A DNA stretch of 59,924 bases from Novacetimonas maltaceti (lineage in GTDB: Bacteria; Pseudomonadota; Alphaproteobacteria; Acetobacterales; Acetobacteraceae), in contig NZ_POTC01000017.1 of NCBI RefSeq assembly GCF_002906255.1, positions 1 to 59,924 of the forward strand, written 5' to 3'. The position numbers were made by a program, and so were the translations under genes. The notes under the pieces were generated by a model. That model made no database searches and had not been told where the DNA came from. It saw only the letters and a list, made by a program, of their open reading frames with translations. Positions within the stretch are counted from its first letter, which is position 1, and each line of letters starts with the position of its first letter. This document shows positions 1 to 9,873 of the stretch, piece by piece.

Positions 1-443
1 AGAGCGAGACCATCGTGAAGCACTTGGCCGCTCTCGCGGCGGCTATGGCACAAAAGTCTGCGTGATCGCTGATGGACATGGAAAAGCCTTCGGTTTTGCG
101 CTGGCCCCTGGACAGGCTCATGAACTGCCTCTGGCACCAGCCATGCTCGACAGCCTTCCCGCCACTCCCCTGTGGGTAGTAGCGGACAAGGGCTACGCGT
201 CGAACGCCATGCGTGAACGGATATGGGACATGGGAGCACGGCCAGCCATTCCCGCGAAACGACGCGATGGCCCGGTCGCCTGCCCCAAATGGGCCTATCG
301 GTGTCGGCATCTCGTTGAGAACCTCTGGGCTCGCCTCAAGGAGTGGCGCGCTGTCGCAACCAGATATGAAAAAACAGCAACGTCGTTCCTCGCGGTCATC
401 CACATCGCTGCCGCAGCAGACTGGATCAAGCCCTAACAGGCCC
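1..443 (+). mobile_element. Right end of an IS5-family insertion sequence
   Basis: The window opens inside an insertion sequence. Its right end is placed at 443, where the sequence runs CCTAACAGGCCC and is followed by TA, the 2-bp target typical of the IS427-like group of IS5. The element sits in the 3' part of the sensor kinase gene at 433-1611. The left end lies outside the window, so the terminal inverted repeat cannot be confirmed here. Confidence 0.75.
2..436 (+). CDS. IS5-family transposase, C-terminal part (cut by window edge)
   Basis: This is the C-terminal catalytic half of a DDE transposase that cuts and joins the ends of its own IS. The reading frame is open from base 2. The motif GRSRGGYGTK, the second-Asp region (WVVADKGY) and the ending with LVENLWARLKEWRAVATRYEK carrying the catalytic Glu are all typical of the IS427-like group of IS5. 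In this group the protein is usually made from two overlapping frames, so the N-terminal frame probably lies upstream of the window. A GTG at 62 is only an internal codon of this frame. The gene ends with TAA seven bases before the element's end. Confidence 0.85.
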   Translation, partial: ERDHREALGRSRGGYGTKVCVIADGHGKAFGFALAPGQAHELPLAPAMLDSLPATPLWVVADKGYASNAMRERIWDMGARPAIPAKRRDGPVACPKWAYRCRHLVENLWARLKEWRAVATRYEKTATSFLAVIHIAAAADWIKP

Positions 444-1611
444 TAGTCAGCCGCTGGAATATGCCGGGTGGCAGCGCGGGGCAGTCATTGGTGATGTCGA
501 TTCCACCATCTGGTAGCACGGCCACCCGCACGGGCATATGGTGCCCTCCATGCAGCAGGGCGTTTTCAAGCAGGTTGCGCAACATGATGCCGGTCGCATC
601 CATGTCACCATGTACGAATATGTGGTGAATCCCGTCTGGCGCGATGACAATGCCCTGCCCGTCACACGGATTATGCCCAAGATCATCGACAAGGACATGC
701 ACTACGGTCATCAGGTCGAAACGGTCGCGCCGGAAAGCGACGCCGGACGAGGCGCGGGAAAACTGCAGCAGTTTTTCCACCGTGCGGCCCAGCCTGCGGG
801 TCCGGTCGGCAATGAGCTCCACCCGCCGGCCCGTATCCGAAGCCGCCGGCATCAGTCGGCCCAGCATCTGTACCTGCGCCAGAAGGGCTCCAAGCGGGTT
901 ACGCAGTTCATGCGCAGCGCTTGCGGCAAAGGCGCGCTCGGTAGAGAGCGCTGCCTCCAACCGCGCCAACAGCGTATTGATCGAGCGCTGGATGGAGACT
1001 AGTTCGTCAGGGAGATCAAGGGGGGGAATGGGCTGAAGGTTGCCGCTGCCACGTGCGCGCATCTCGTCATGCAGCAGGTCCAGCGGGCGCAGGGCGCGCC
1101 GCACGATCAGGCGCACCAGCCACCAGATCACCGGCATGAAAAGCAGCATGGGCACGACAGAGATCAGCATCGCGCGCCGGACGGCCTCGCGCCGGTGGAA
1201 GGTCGGTTCCCCCACAAGAACGCGGTATTTCTCCGCCACGGGTGACGCGACATAAACGCGAAAATGCGGAACATTAGCAAACCAGGTCCGCCACGCGCGC
1301 TCGAATGCGTCCTGCGGGGCATTCTGGGAACGCAACACGACATGCCCGGTCACATCCACGATCTGATAGGCCAGGGTGCGTGGCCCGACTTCCGGCAGCC
1401 AGGCGATGGACGACGCCGCACCCGGATCATGCAGTCGTGTCTCCACAGCCGTCTGCAGGCGCTCGGAAACTTCCTGAAGCGAGTTGTCCAGCCGTTCCGT
1501 TACCTCGTAGCGGGTAAATCCACCTACCGCGACACTGAGGATCAGCAGCCCCAGTATCACGACCATGAGTACGCTGCTGATGATCCGGGTAGACAGGCTC
1601 CAGCTTTTCAT
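433..1611 (-). pseudogene. Sensor histidine kinase truncated by IS insertion
   Basis: This is a membrane sensor kinase that would phosphorylate the response regulator at 1608-2279. Transmembrane segments lie near residues 10-32 and 147-170, with a periplasmic sensing region between them and a HAMP-like linker after them. The H-box FAASAAHELRNPLG has the phospho-accepting His at about 234, and the N-box LRNLLENALLHGG lies at 344-356. The ATPase domain then stops: at about residue 387 the frame runs into the IS end and terminates with TRAC. The last ATP-lid (G2) region, roughly 50 residues, is missing, so autophosphorylation is probably lost. The ATGA overlap with the regulator shows an operon and fixes the start. 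Confidence 0.85.
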
Positions 1612-2279
1612 GCGCCGTCCCTTGCATCGAGGCAGTAGCCACGGCCGCGTATGGTCCGGATGACCGTGTTGCCGACCTTGCGCCGCAGGCGGCTGATGAA
1701 AACCTCGACGGTATTGATGTCCACGTCCCGGTCCAGCGCATACAGCGCGGTGTCAATCTGCTGGCGCGAATAGATCCGGCCCGGACTGCGCGACAGCAGT
1801 TCCATGATGCTCCATTCCCGCGCGGTCAGGTCCAGCCGCTCGCCATCACGCGATACAGACCGGTTCTCCCGGTCTATCGTAATCTCTCCCACGCGGCAGT
1901 GCGCGTGCCTGCGCGGCGATGCATACCGGCGGGCCACTGCCGCAATACGTGCCACGAGTTCATTCAGGTCATAGGGCTTGACGATATAATCATCTGCCCC
2001 TTCGGACAGACCCGCGATACGGTCACTGATCTGGTCCTCTGCCGTGGTGATGAGGATGGCGATGTCTGATGATGTCCGACGGACCTCACGCAACAGGTCG
2101 CGCCCACTTCCATCGGGCAGGCCAAGGTCGAGCAGCATGAAATCATAATCCACCGTTGCCATGGCCGCGCGCGCGTCCTCCAGCGTCGTGAACCAGTCCA
2201 CGGCATGCCCGTCCAGACCCACGCGCTCCTGCACCGCCACACCCAGATCGTATTCATCCTCGACAATAAGGATACGCAT
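1608..2279 (-). CDS. OmpR-family two-component response regulator
   Basis: This is a cytoplasmic transcription regulator of 223 residues. The receiver domain (1-115) has the acidic pair ED at 7-8, the phosphorylation site Asp51 in LLDLGLPDG, a Thr at about 79 and Lys101 in IVKPYD. The C-terminal winged helix (about 128-218) ends with TVEVFISRLRRKV and TIRGRGYCL, as in the OmpR/QseB/CzcR type. It lies between the efflux pump gene (1-base overlap) and the kinase (4-base overlap), so it most likely controls the efflux operon. Because the kinase is truncated, it may now be unphosphorylated or depend on another phosphate donor. Confidence 0.92.
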   Translation of the reverse strand: MRILIVEDEYDLGVAVQERVGLDGHAVDWFTTLEDARAAMATVDYDFMLLDLGLPDGSGRDLLREVRRTSSDIAILITTAEDQISDRIAGLSEGADDYIVKPYDLNELVARIAAVARRYASPRRHAHCRVGEITIDRENRSVSRDGERLDLTAREWSIMELLSRSPGRIYSRQQIDTALYALDRDVDINTVEVFISRLRRKVGNTVIRTIRGRGYCLDARDGA

Positions 2280-5200
2280 CAGTCCTGATCCTTTTCCCGC
2301 ATGACCCGGGCATACAGTGATGGCAGCACAAGCAGGGTCAGCAACGTGGACGTGACCAGCCCGCCGATCACCACACTGGCCAGCGGGCGCTCGACTTCCG
2401 CGCCCGCACTTTCGGAAAACGCCATGGGAAAAAAGCCAAGGCTGGCGACAAGGGCTGTGGCCATGACGGGACGGAAGCGGGATTCCGCGGCCGCAAAGGC
2501 CGCCTGTGCCACGGCCATTCCCCGTGCCCGCAGGGCTGCGATCTCACTGACCAGCACCACGCCATTCAGGATCGCCACGCCAAACAGCGCGATGAAGCCG
2601 ATCCCCGCCGAAATGCTGAACGGCATGCCGCGCAGCGTCAGCGCCACGATGCCGCCGGTTGCCGCCACCGGCAGGTTGACGAACACCAGCAGCGCGGGCC
2701 GCACCGCGCCAAACGCCACCACCAGCAGCGCAAAGATCAGGCCAAGGGCAACGGGCAGCACGATCTCCAGCCGCCTTGTAGCTGATTGCAGGTTACGGAA
2801 CTGCCCGTCCCACTGCATGTTATATCCTGCAGGCAGTTTTACGTCCCGCGCCACACGGGCCTGTGCTTCGGCCACGAATGATGCAAGGTCACGCCCGCGC
2901 ACGTTGGCCTGCACCACCATGCGCCGGCGTACCCGGTCGCGGCTTATGCGCGGCGGCCCATCGACTTCATGCACATGCGCCACCTGTGACAGCATCGCAT
3001 TCCCCTGCCCGTCCATCCGCCGGACCTGCAGCGCGCCAATGGCGGCGGCGGATGTCGCCACGCGGGGGTCAAGGCGGACCTGCGTGCCGATGATGGCGTT
3101 ATCCACGATCACCGGCCGGGCGCCGATATGCCCGCCTATGGCCTCCACCGTATCGAGAATGTCCTGCACCGCCACATTGCGGCTGGCAGCCTGCGTGCGG
3201 TCAATGTCGACCACGATCAGCGGCACGGTGCCGTCCCCCGCAGCCGCCACGTCCGCTGCCCCCTTCACGCCGGACATAGCCGCCACCACCCGGTCACCCA
3301 GCTCGGCCAGCATGGCCAGGTCATCGCCAAAGATCGAGACGGCAATCTGCGTGCGCACGCCAGAGAGCAGGTCATCCATGCGCATCTGCACCGGCTGGCT
3401 CCATGAATACAGCGCATCGGGCAGTTCGCGCCGCAGGGTATCATCCATCGCGGCGACCAGCCCCGCCTGCGTGCGGGCGGTTTTCCATGTGGAGGGCGGG
3501 TTGAGGAAGATGAAGCTGTCGGTCTCGTTCACGCCCATCGGGTCGGTGGGAATGGCGGACGTGCCGGTATTGCTGACCACCGCGCGCACTTCAGGGAAGC
3601 TGCGCAGGATCTGCTCCTGCTTCGTGACCGAAGCCAGCACGGTATCAAGCGAGGCCGAGGGCAGCCGCGTGGTGGTGACCGCCAGCGCCCCTTCATCAAG
3701 CTGGGGAATGAACTCACCGCCCAGCCTCATCGCAAGCCCCGCTGAAAGGGCCAGCACCACCAGCGTACCGCCAAACAGGATGCGTGGATGGGTTTCCCCC
3801 CATGTCACCATATGGGTATAGGGCCGGCGCAGGAAGGCAATCAGCCGCGTATCACCCGCAGGCCGCACGCCCCCCAGCGCAAGGGCGGCCAGAACGGGCA
3901 CGCAGATGAAGCAGTACGCCAGCGACGCCAGCAGCGCCATGATGACCGTCTGCGCCATGGGGCGGAACATGTGCCCCTCGATCCCCTGCAGGGTCAGGAT
4001 CGGCAGATAGACCATGATGATGACCAGTATGGCAAACCCCACCGGGCGCATGACCTGCTGCACGGAGGAGATGACCAGCGGAATGAATTCGGCGTCCGGC
4101 TCCTCCTCCCTGCGCGACAGCACATGTTCGATCACCACCAGCGAACCATCGACAATCATGCCGAAATCGATTGCGCCAAGGCTGAGCAGGTTGGCCGAGA
4201 TACCGAACTGCCGCATGCCCGCCATCGCGCAGACAAGGGCAACCGGAATGACCGAGGCAATGACAAGGGCGGCCTGCCAGCTCCCGATCACCACCACCAG
4301 CACCCCCACCACCAGCACGGCGCCCATGACCAGGTTGTCACGCACGGTGGCGATGGTCTGCCCGGTCAGGGTGGCGCGGGTGTAATAGGGTTCGATCGTG
4401 ACGCCTGCGGGCAAAGCCTGCCGTATGCCCGGCAGCGCACGGTTGATGGCGGCAAGCGTTGCGTTGGAACTCGCCCCGCTTTCCATCATCACCACGCCGA
4501 TCACGATCTCGCCCTGCCCGTCACGCGTTACCGCCCCCAGACGGGTGCGCGCGCCCCTAGTGATGCGGCCAAGGTCACGCAGCCGCACGGCGGAGCCATC
4601 GGGGTTGGTCCGCACGGCGATATTGCCAAAATCCGCAAGGCTGCCCACCAGCCCGCGTCCGACCACGCTCTGCTGTTCGGCATGGTGCGTGATCCATCCG
4701 CCGCCGGATGCCGCGTTGCCGGCATCCACCGCACGATAGACCTCGCCTACCGAAAGGTTGCTGCCGATCAGCCGCGCGGGGTCCAGCGTCACCTCATAGG
4801 TTTCTTCCGCCCCGCCATTGACGTTGACATCCACCACACCGGGTACAAGACGCATCTGCGGCACCACGGTCCAGTTCATGATGCGGTTGAGTTCCATGAG
4901 CGAACGCCCCGCGCCACGGATCTGGAACTGCATGATTTCGCCCATGCCAGTGGCCAGCGGCCCCATGCTGACGGTAATGCCGGGCACGGATATGTTTGAA
5001 CGCGCCTGCTGCATGCGCTCGTTCACGCGGGTGCGGTCCAGGTTGATGTCGGTATCATCGGCAAACTGCACATACACCACCGAGACGCCGCCGCGCGATA
5101 CGGAACGCAGGTCAGTCATGCCGGGGATTCCGGTCATGCTGGTCTCGACGGGAAAGGTGATGAGTTTTTCCACTTCCTCCGTCGCAAGGCCCGGCGCCAC

Positions 5201-5353
5201 GACCGAGACGAGAACCTGCCGGGGCGAAATATCCGGCACCGCTTCCACCGGCAGGCCCAGGACAGTCATGATGCCCGCGGCCAGCAGCAGGCCAAGACCG
5301 CCCAGCACCAGCATGCGCGCGCGGATCAGGGTGGCAAGGTAGGCATGTGCCAT
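2279..5353 (-). CDS. Heavy-metal efflux RND pump, CusA/CzcA type
   Basis: This is the inner-membrane proton-driven pump of a tripartite system that expels metal cations from the cytoplasm or periplasm. At 1024 residues it has the usual length for the HME-RND family. The N-terminal PVEAVPDISPRQV and TFPVETSMTGIPG stretches are family hallmarks. The fourth membrane helix carries the proton-relay motif IDFGMIVDGSLVVIEH with Asp396, Asp402 and Glu409. The His at 410 replaces the Asn common in CzcA. The metal (Cu/Ag against Co/Zn/Cd/Ni) cannot be decided from the sequence alone. The start codon overlaps the adaptor stop by one base and its stop touches the regulator start, so all are co-translated. 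Confidence 0.93.
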   Translation of the reverse strand: MAHAYLATLIRARMLVLGGLGLLLAAGIMTVLGLPVEAVPDISPRQVLVSVVAPGLATEEVEKLITFPVETSMTGIPGMTDLRSVSRGGVSVVYVQFADDTDINLDRTRVNERMQQARSNISVPGITVSMGPLATGMGEIMQFQIRGAGRSLMELNRIMNWTVVPQMRLVPGVVDVNVNGGAEETYEVTLDPARLIGSNLSVGEVYRAVDAGNAASGGGWITHHAEQQSVVGRGLVGSLADFGNIAVRTNPDGSAVRLRDLGRITRGARTRLGAVTRDGQGEIVIGVVMMESGASSNATLAAINRALPGIRQALPAGVTIEPYYTRATLTGQTIATVRDNLVMGAVLVVGVLVVVIGSWQAALVIASVIPVALVCAMAGMRQFGISANLLSLGAIDFGMIVDGSLVVIEHVLSRREEEPDAEFIPLVISSVQQVMRPVGFAILVIIMVYLPILTLQGIEGHMFRPMAQTVIMALLASLAYCFICVPVLAALALGGVRPAGDTRLIAFLRRPYTHMVTWGETHPRILFGGTLVVLALSAGLAMRLGGEFIPQLDEGALAVTTTRLPSASLDTVLASVTKQEQILRSFPEVRAVVSNTGTSAIPTDPMGVNETDSFIFLNPPSTWKTARTQAGLVAAMDDTLRRELPDALYSWSQPVQMRMDDLLSGVRTQIAVSIFGDDLAMLAELGDRVVAAMSGVKGAADVAAAGDGTVPLIVVDIDRTQAASRNVAVQDILDTVEAIGGHIGARPVIVDNAIIGTQVRLDPRVATSAAAIGALQVRRMDGQGNAMLSQVAHVHEVDGPPRISRDRVRRRMVVQANVRGRDLASFVAEAQARVARDVKLPAGYNMQWDGQFRNLQSATRRLEIVLPVALGLIFALLVVAFGAVRPALLVFVNLPVAATGGIVALTLRGMPFSISAGIGFIALFGVAILNGVVLVSEIAALRARGMAVAQAAFAAAESRFRPVMATALVASLGFFPMAFSESAGAEVERPLASVVIGGLVTSTLLTLLVLPSLYARVMREKDQD

Positions 5354-6504
5354 CAGTCTGCATCCATTCCGGCCAGACCGATGACGGAACGCAGGGCAAA
5401 ACTACCATGACCCACCACCGGCTCGCCCTCTGTCAGGCCGGAACGCAGCACTGCCTGCCGCCCGTCATCCAGTGCCACATCGACCACGACCGGCCGGTAG
5501 TCCGTCGCGTTCACCCGCACGAACACGACGCTGCGCCCGTCAATCTGCTGGATGGCTTCGGACGGCACGACAAGACCCGCCACGCTGTCACGCTGAGCCA
5601 GTGCGGAATCCAGCACCATACCGGGCACCAGCGCGCCAGTGGGGTTTGACACACGGCTTATGACCCGGACCAGCCCGGTCAGGGAACTGGCCATCCCGTC
5701 CACCGTATCGATACGGGATGTAAACGGGCCGTCTGCCGTCCGCGTTACCTGCTGGCCGCCTGGTGCGATCCGCGCCGCCTGGTCCGGCGGGATGTCGGAG
5801 ACAAGCCATATGCTGGACAGATCCGCGACGGTGGCCACATCCATGCTCGGGTCCACATCACCCGCCACTGACGTACCGATCACCTGCACCATGCCGTTGA
5901 CAGGGGAGATCAGGGTCGAGGTTTCGTCTTCCGCGCCCTGACTGTCCTGCTCCGATGATGAATTGAACTCCTCGGCAAAACGGTGGCCCAACGTGTCCAC
6001 ATCCGCCTGGCGTGCACGCATGGTGGCATCCGCCTGTGCCAGCACGTCCTGCCTGCGGCGCAGTTCGGCCAATGATATGCTCTCGCCAGCCAGTGCCCTA
6101 GCCCGCTGCACCGCGCCTGCCGCATCGGTCCGGGCCGCAATGGCGGCAGCAAGCGCTGCACGCATCTGAACCGCCTGCAGGCGCGCAACATGCAGGGAAT
6201 GATCCTGATAGCGCACCAGCGCCTGCCCCCGCTGCACGGATGCTCCGGGCTGTACCATTACTGCCAGCACCTTGCCACTGCCGGCGGGATGGATATGCAC
6301 GACCCGCGTCGTATCGGGCATGACCCGGCTCATGACCGGCAGCATGGGTGCCACGCGACCCGGCGTGGCCGTGACGATGGTTACCCCTTCATTGGCAACC
6401 GCCGCCCCGTCCAGCTTCACGATCGGGGGCAGCGCCCCCTCCCCGGCATGGGCAGGCAGGGCGGGCAGGCCGAGAAGAAACAGGATGGAGGCAATCCGCT
6501 TCAT
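5353..6504 (-). CDS. Periplasmic adaptor (membrane fusion protein) of the efflux pump
   Basis: This CusB/CzcB-like adaptor would bridge the RND pump and the TolC-like protein. The start at 6504 is preferred over an upstream one at 6552 because it gives a signal peptide (MKRIASILFLLGLPALPAHA) and overlaps the stop of the upstream gene as ATGA. The protein has about 383 residues. A lipoyl-like half-motif (IHPAGSGKVLAVMVQPGASVQRGQALVRYQ would span it; key words are GSGKV and PGASV) is followed by an alanine-rich helical hairpin of about 100 residues, then LISPVNGMVQ, a second lipoyl half, and a beta-barrel domain. There are no Met/His-rich N-terminal metal sites. Confidence 0.9.
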   Translation of the reverse strand: MKRIASILFLLGLPALPAHAGEGALPPIVKLDGAAVANEGVTIVTATPGRVAPMLPVMSRVMPDTTRVVHIHPAGSGKVLAVMVQPGASVQRGQALVRYQDHSLHVARLQAVQMRAALAAAIAARTDAAGAVQRARALAGESISLAELRRRQDVLAQADATMRARQADVDTLGHRFAEEFNSSSEQDSQGAEDETSTLISPVNGMVQVIGTSVAGDVDPSMDVATVADLSSIWLVSDIPPDQAARIAPGGQQVTRTADGPFTSRIDTVDGMASSLTGLVRVISRVSNPTGALVPGMVLDSALAQRDSVAGLVVPSEAIQQIDGRSVVFVRVNATDYRPVVVDVALDDGRQAVLRSGLTEGEPVVGHGSFALRSVIGLAGMDAD

Positions 6505-7748
6505 GGCACAACACCTGTTGCAATCAGCATGCGGATGCTGGCGACATGCCATTCCACCTCAGCCCGGGCACTGGCCAGTCGGGTATTGGCGGCCGCCTGC
6601 CGGGCGGCAAGCGCCGTATCCACACCGGCTTCGCCTACCCGCCAGGCCCGTTCCTGCGCCTGGGCCCGCTTTTCCATATTCTCTGCGGCACTGCGGGTAG
6701 CCTGTCGTGCCGTGGTGGCCGCGATCAGGCGTTCACGCACGCGCATCATTTCCAGATGCACCATGCGCCGCGCCTGCGTTTCCTGGCTGGTGGCCGTGGC
6801 CAGGCGGTTGCGGGCTTCGGACATGATGGGCGTGTTACGGACCTCGCTGGGCAGGGGGATGCTGAAATTCACGCCCACACGATCATCCCACGGGCTGCCG
6901 TACTGCTTTTCATGAATGGCGTCCACGCCGATTTCCGGGTTGGGCATGAACGAACGGCGCGCCAGTTTCATGTTCGCTTCGGCGGCTTCCACATTGCGGT
7001 GCGCGACCTTTATGCGGGGATCGTTGTCTTCCATGTCGCGCGGGCTGACAAAACGGGCCTGCGTCACGTCGCCGCCACCATAACGGCTCAGGTCAGGCAC
7101 AACCGGGCGCCCCAGCAGCACCTCCAGGGCCGTAGTCGCGTTCTGCGCTTCCTCCTGTGCCAGGGCCAGTTCATCGCGCGCGTTCTCCATCGCCGCCTGC
7201 GCCACCTGCCCGTCGGTCGCGGCCAGTTCGCCCCCCTGCACCGCGCGCGTGGCGCTGGCGGCCATGCGCGCGGTCGCATCATACAGGGTGCGGGCCACAT
7301 CCACCCGGCTGCGGGCGATCAGGGCGGCGGCGCCTGCATCAAGCACCCGGATGGACAGTGCCATGTGTTCGACATTGAGCTGTTCATCAATCGACGCGGC
7401 TTCCGCGCTGGCGACCTGTTTCGTGGCGCTGCCCTGCCCCGGCAGCCACAGCGGCACCGACACGCCGCCCTGATAGGTTGTATAGCCTTCGTTACTGCCC
7501 AGCATGTGGTCATCCATGTATTCACCCGACAGGGTCGGGCCGCCGGCAAACCATGACCCGGCAGCGCTGGCGCGGGCGCGGGCGGAATGATGGCCGACCT
7601 GAAGTTCGGTGCGGACGGGATCGATCGCCCAGGCCATGCCGACGGCTTCATGGAAGGATGGGCCAGGGCGGGCGTCCTGGGCCAGGGCCATCCATGGCAG
7701 GGCACAGGCCATGGCGATCGACACGATGGGGGGGATGGCGCGGTTCAT
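6501..7748 (-). CDS. TolC-like outer-membrane efflux protein (CusC/CzcC type)
   Basis: This outer-membrane channel of the tripartite efflux system has 415 residues and a Sec signal peptide ending ALPWMALAQ. Two long helical repeats rich in Ala, Glu and Arg (about 140-215 and 330-400) and strand segments such as GGVSVPLWLPG and RVGVNFSIPLP mark the two outer-membrane factor repeats. The order outer protein, adaptor, pump, regulator, kinase matches czcCBA or cusCBA plus two-component clusters. It starts 11 bases after the small secreted protein gene, so it belongs to the same transcript. Confidence 0.9.
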   Translation of the reverse strand: MNRAIPPIVSIAMACALPWMALAQDARPGPSFHEAVGMAWAIDPVRTELQVGHHSARARASAAGSWFAGGPTLSGEYMDDHMLGSNEGYTTYQGGVSVPLWLPGQGSATKQVASAEAASIDEQLNVEHMALSIRVLDAGAAALIARSRVDVARTLYDATARMAASATRAVQGGELAATDGQVAQAAMENARDELALAQEEAQNATTALEVLLGRPVVPDLSRYGGGDVTQARFVSPRDMEDNDPRIKVAHRNVEAAEANMKLARRSFMPNPEIGVDAIHEKQYGSPWDDRVGVNFSIPLPSEVRNTPIMSEARNRLATATSQETQARRMVHLEMMRVRERLIAATTARQATRSAAENMEKRAQAQERAWRVGEAGVDTALAARQAAANTRLASARAEVEWHVASIRMLIATGVVP

Positions 7749-7759
7749 GCTTCAGGCCA

Positions 7760-8236
7760 TCATGGAATGGCGCGACCACCATGGCTGATCCGTTCGGCCA
7801 AATCGCTCCACAGTCGCGCCATCAGCAGATTGATCTCGGACGTGACCGAAAACGGGGACTGCGAACGCGCCAGGGGCGAAAGGGACATGCGTTCCCCGAT
7901 GACAAAATGCCCCTGCGAGAACAGCCGGGCCGAAATCGCCCCCTGCTGCCCCTGCCCCATGGGCCTCGTAACGGAAATACGCAGGTGTGGCGGCGGGTCG
8001 GCAATGAGACCGAAGACATGCCGTTCAGCTTCATCAGAGGGGCACGCCACGCCCTGCAGCACGGCGTCACGCAGTACGGAATGGGGATAACCCCCATACA
8101 TGCCATCTACATGCAAACGTATACCATGCCGGACCATCATACATATGCCCTCTGTCCCATCATCCGCCCAAGCGGCCGACACCCCTAGGAAGAAAATACA
8201 GGCTGCATACAGACTATCCCGCACTATCCTTTGCAT
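7760..8236 (-). CDS. Small secreted protein heading the efflux operon
   Basis: I do not recognise this family. The start at 8236 (MQRIVRDSLYAACIFFLG) gives a clear signal peptide ending SAAWA; an upstream start at 8263 would add nine residues and spoil it. The mature part of about 130 residues has two cysteines, an early MVRHGIRLHVDG segment and a C-terminal helix ending near SDLAERISHGG. It lies 11 bases before the TolC-like gene and is the first gene after the Fur-like box. It may be a periplasmic accessory or metal-sensing protein of the efflux system, which is an inference from position only. Confidence 0.7.
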   Translation of the reverse strand: MQRIVRDSLYAACIFFLGVSAAWADDGTEGICMMVRHGIRLHVDGMYGGYPHSVLRDAVLQGVACPSDEAERHVFGLIADPPPHLRISVTRPMGQGQQGAISARLFSQGHFVIGERMSLSPLARSQSPFSVTSEINLLMARLWSDLAERISHGGRAIP

Positions 8237-8360
8237 AATAAGCGTCTGTTCCCCGGCGTACATAAAGTTCCTGCCATCACGACGATGACTTTCTGACGGT
8301 AACAGAGAAACCTGACGTGAACCTGAACATCCGGTCTACAAAAGAGAATTTATATTATGA

Positions 8361-8375
8361 AAATGATTATCATTT
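8361..8375. promoter_or_regulatory. Fur/Zur-like box upstream of the efflux operon
   Basis: AAATGATTATCATTT is a perfect 7-1-7 palindrome and closely resembles the core of the Fur consensus (AATGATAATCATT). It lies about 125 bases upstream of the first efflux gene, in an AT-rich stretch that looks like a promoter region. Another Fur-family protein (Zur, Mur) could bind the same shape. Confidence 0.6.
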
Positions 8376-8434
8376 CTATATTTAGAGTAAGCGATAATTT
8401 CATATGTGAATTTAAGGCTCTGTTAGAGCCTGAA

Positions 8435-8960
8435 TTAGAAAGCGGTTTGATTGATTTGTCTCAGCACCCTGCAGATATGGACAATCATCACCTGTGCACA
8501 GGATAACGAGATTGGTGCCTCGACATGTTTCGTGAAACGGCGGCAGCGTCCGAGCCATACGAAGCGATGCTCCACGATCCAGCGTTTCGGCATGATGATG
8601 AAGCCTTCAGCCCGATCGCTGCGCTTGACGATCTCGATCGTCCGTCGGCCACGTTCGACCAGCACACCACGCAACTTCTCGCCAGCATATCCACCCTCAC
8701 CAATCAGATGGCGCAGCCAAGCGAACAATGAGCGTATTTTGGTTGCTGCCAGCGGCGCACCGTTATGATCCTGAATGTCGGCGGGATGCACGACAGCTGC
8801 CACGACATGACACAGCGTGTCGGTCGAGATATGCCGCTCGCGACCCTTGATTTTTTTTTGCTCGCGTCATAACCACAGCGGCCGCTGTTGTAGCGGTTTT
8901 AACCGGCTGGCTGTCAATAACACCCACCGAAGGCGTGGCGTCTTGCCCACTTGTGCTGCT
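8435..8960 (-). pseudogene. Decayed IS5-family transposase
   Basis: Pieces of a DDE transposase are spread over two frames. The upstream piece has GVIDSQPVKT, the first-Asp region of the IS1031-like group. The downstream piece has HPADIQD, LIGEGGYAGEKL (second Asp replaced by Glu) and KRWIVEHRFVWLGRCRR with the catalytic Glu. The frames change at a run of nine T at 8851-8859. The N-terminal third is not recognisable and the C-terminus is altered, so the element is dead. Confidence 0.75.
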
Positions 8961-9467
8961 CTGCCACAGCTGGCTAGGCTCGTATCTCGGATTTGAGCAT
9001 CTGTTAAAGTTCCTTGCTACGGACGGACATGATGCTGTCGTGCCCTCGGTACCCAGCTCTGCCTTTTTCAACCCGATCACCGGTATCATACATAGGCCCG
9101 CGTTGTGCAGCCGCACTCATATGCGGGCTGATGGCTCGTCTAGCCGGTACCCGGCGTTTTGAACGCTCATCGGCGTCAGGATAAGGCTCCAGACTCACCC
9201 CGCACCCAGACTGAAACAGGTGATTTCACACCCCTGCCCAATTAGAGTACAAAACCCGACCACAGCCCGGTGCCATTGCTAACGTATAGCAACCTACCGC
9301 CAGGAATGTGCTGGCAGCCGCAACCGAACGTGACCCTGTTCGGCTGTGCTGCACATCTCATGTTTCCGTTTTCTGGCGCAGAGGCCAACGTTGCCCTGTA
9401 TGTCGGCGTAGAACGTGGTTGATCGCTCATCAGACAAGCGCATGCAGCGTCGAACCTACAACACATA
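8961..9467. other. Stretch without a recognisable gene
   Basis: Only short overlapping frames occur here and none has a recognisable motif, ribosome site or codon pattern. It looks like scar DNA between a dead transposase and a dead mazF gene. Confidence 0.5.
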
Positions 9468-9873
9468 TTAAGAAGTCCGGCAGGACATGTTTGAATACAT
9501 TGAAATGTTCGGGCTTCCCTGTTTCCCTCGGCCAGCCAGTAATCTGGCATGCTGACGAACTGCCTCAATTTCCTTTGCCGAGACCTTTCCTTTGAGCTTC
9601 GCGTTCCGCATCCGCCAGTCCAGACTTCTCACCTGATCAGAGAGGACCACACTGGCGGGTTTTACTACCACGGCTACTTCAAACGGATAGCCTTTGATTT
9701 TAGTGGTCATGGGGCAGCAAAGCGTCATCCCCGCTTTGGCATTATAACTTGCAGGGCTGAGAAGCACCGCAGGCCGATGCACAGCCCGTTTCCGCCCCGG
9801 CTGAGGGATCAAATTCCAACCAGACAATGTCGCCGCAGTCAGGAACCCACGTGACCTGGGATTTGATGCTCAC
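9468..9873 (-). pseudogene. mazF: mazF-like toxin gene broken by a frameshift
   Basis: MazF is an mRNA-cutting toxin. The N-terminal frame begins with GTG at 9873 and reads WVPDCGDIVWLEFDPSAG, the family's first strand. The rest lies in another frame: RPAVLLSPASYNAKAG, then CCPMTTKIKGYPFEV and DQVRSLDWRMRNAKLKG. The shift occurs near 9785-9800, within the usual Q-x-G-R-RPA segment. The C-terminus is about 15 residues longer than expected. The GTGA overlap with the antitoxin remnant is the normal mazEF coupling. Confidence 0.82.

Noticed and set aside
2301-4999. Long plus-strand open frames opposite the RND pump gene
   Set aside because: They mirror the codon pattern of the pump on the minus strand, give Arg/Ser/Thr/Ala-rich nonsense, and lack ribosome sites.
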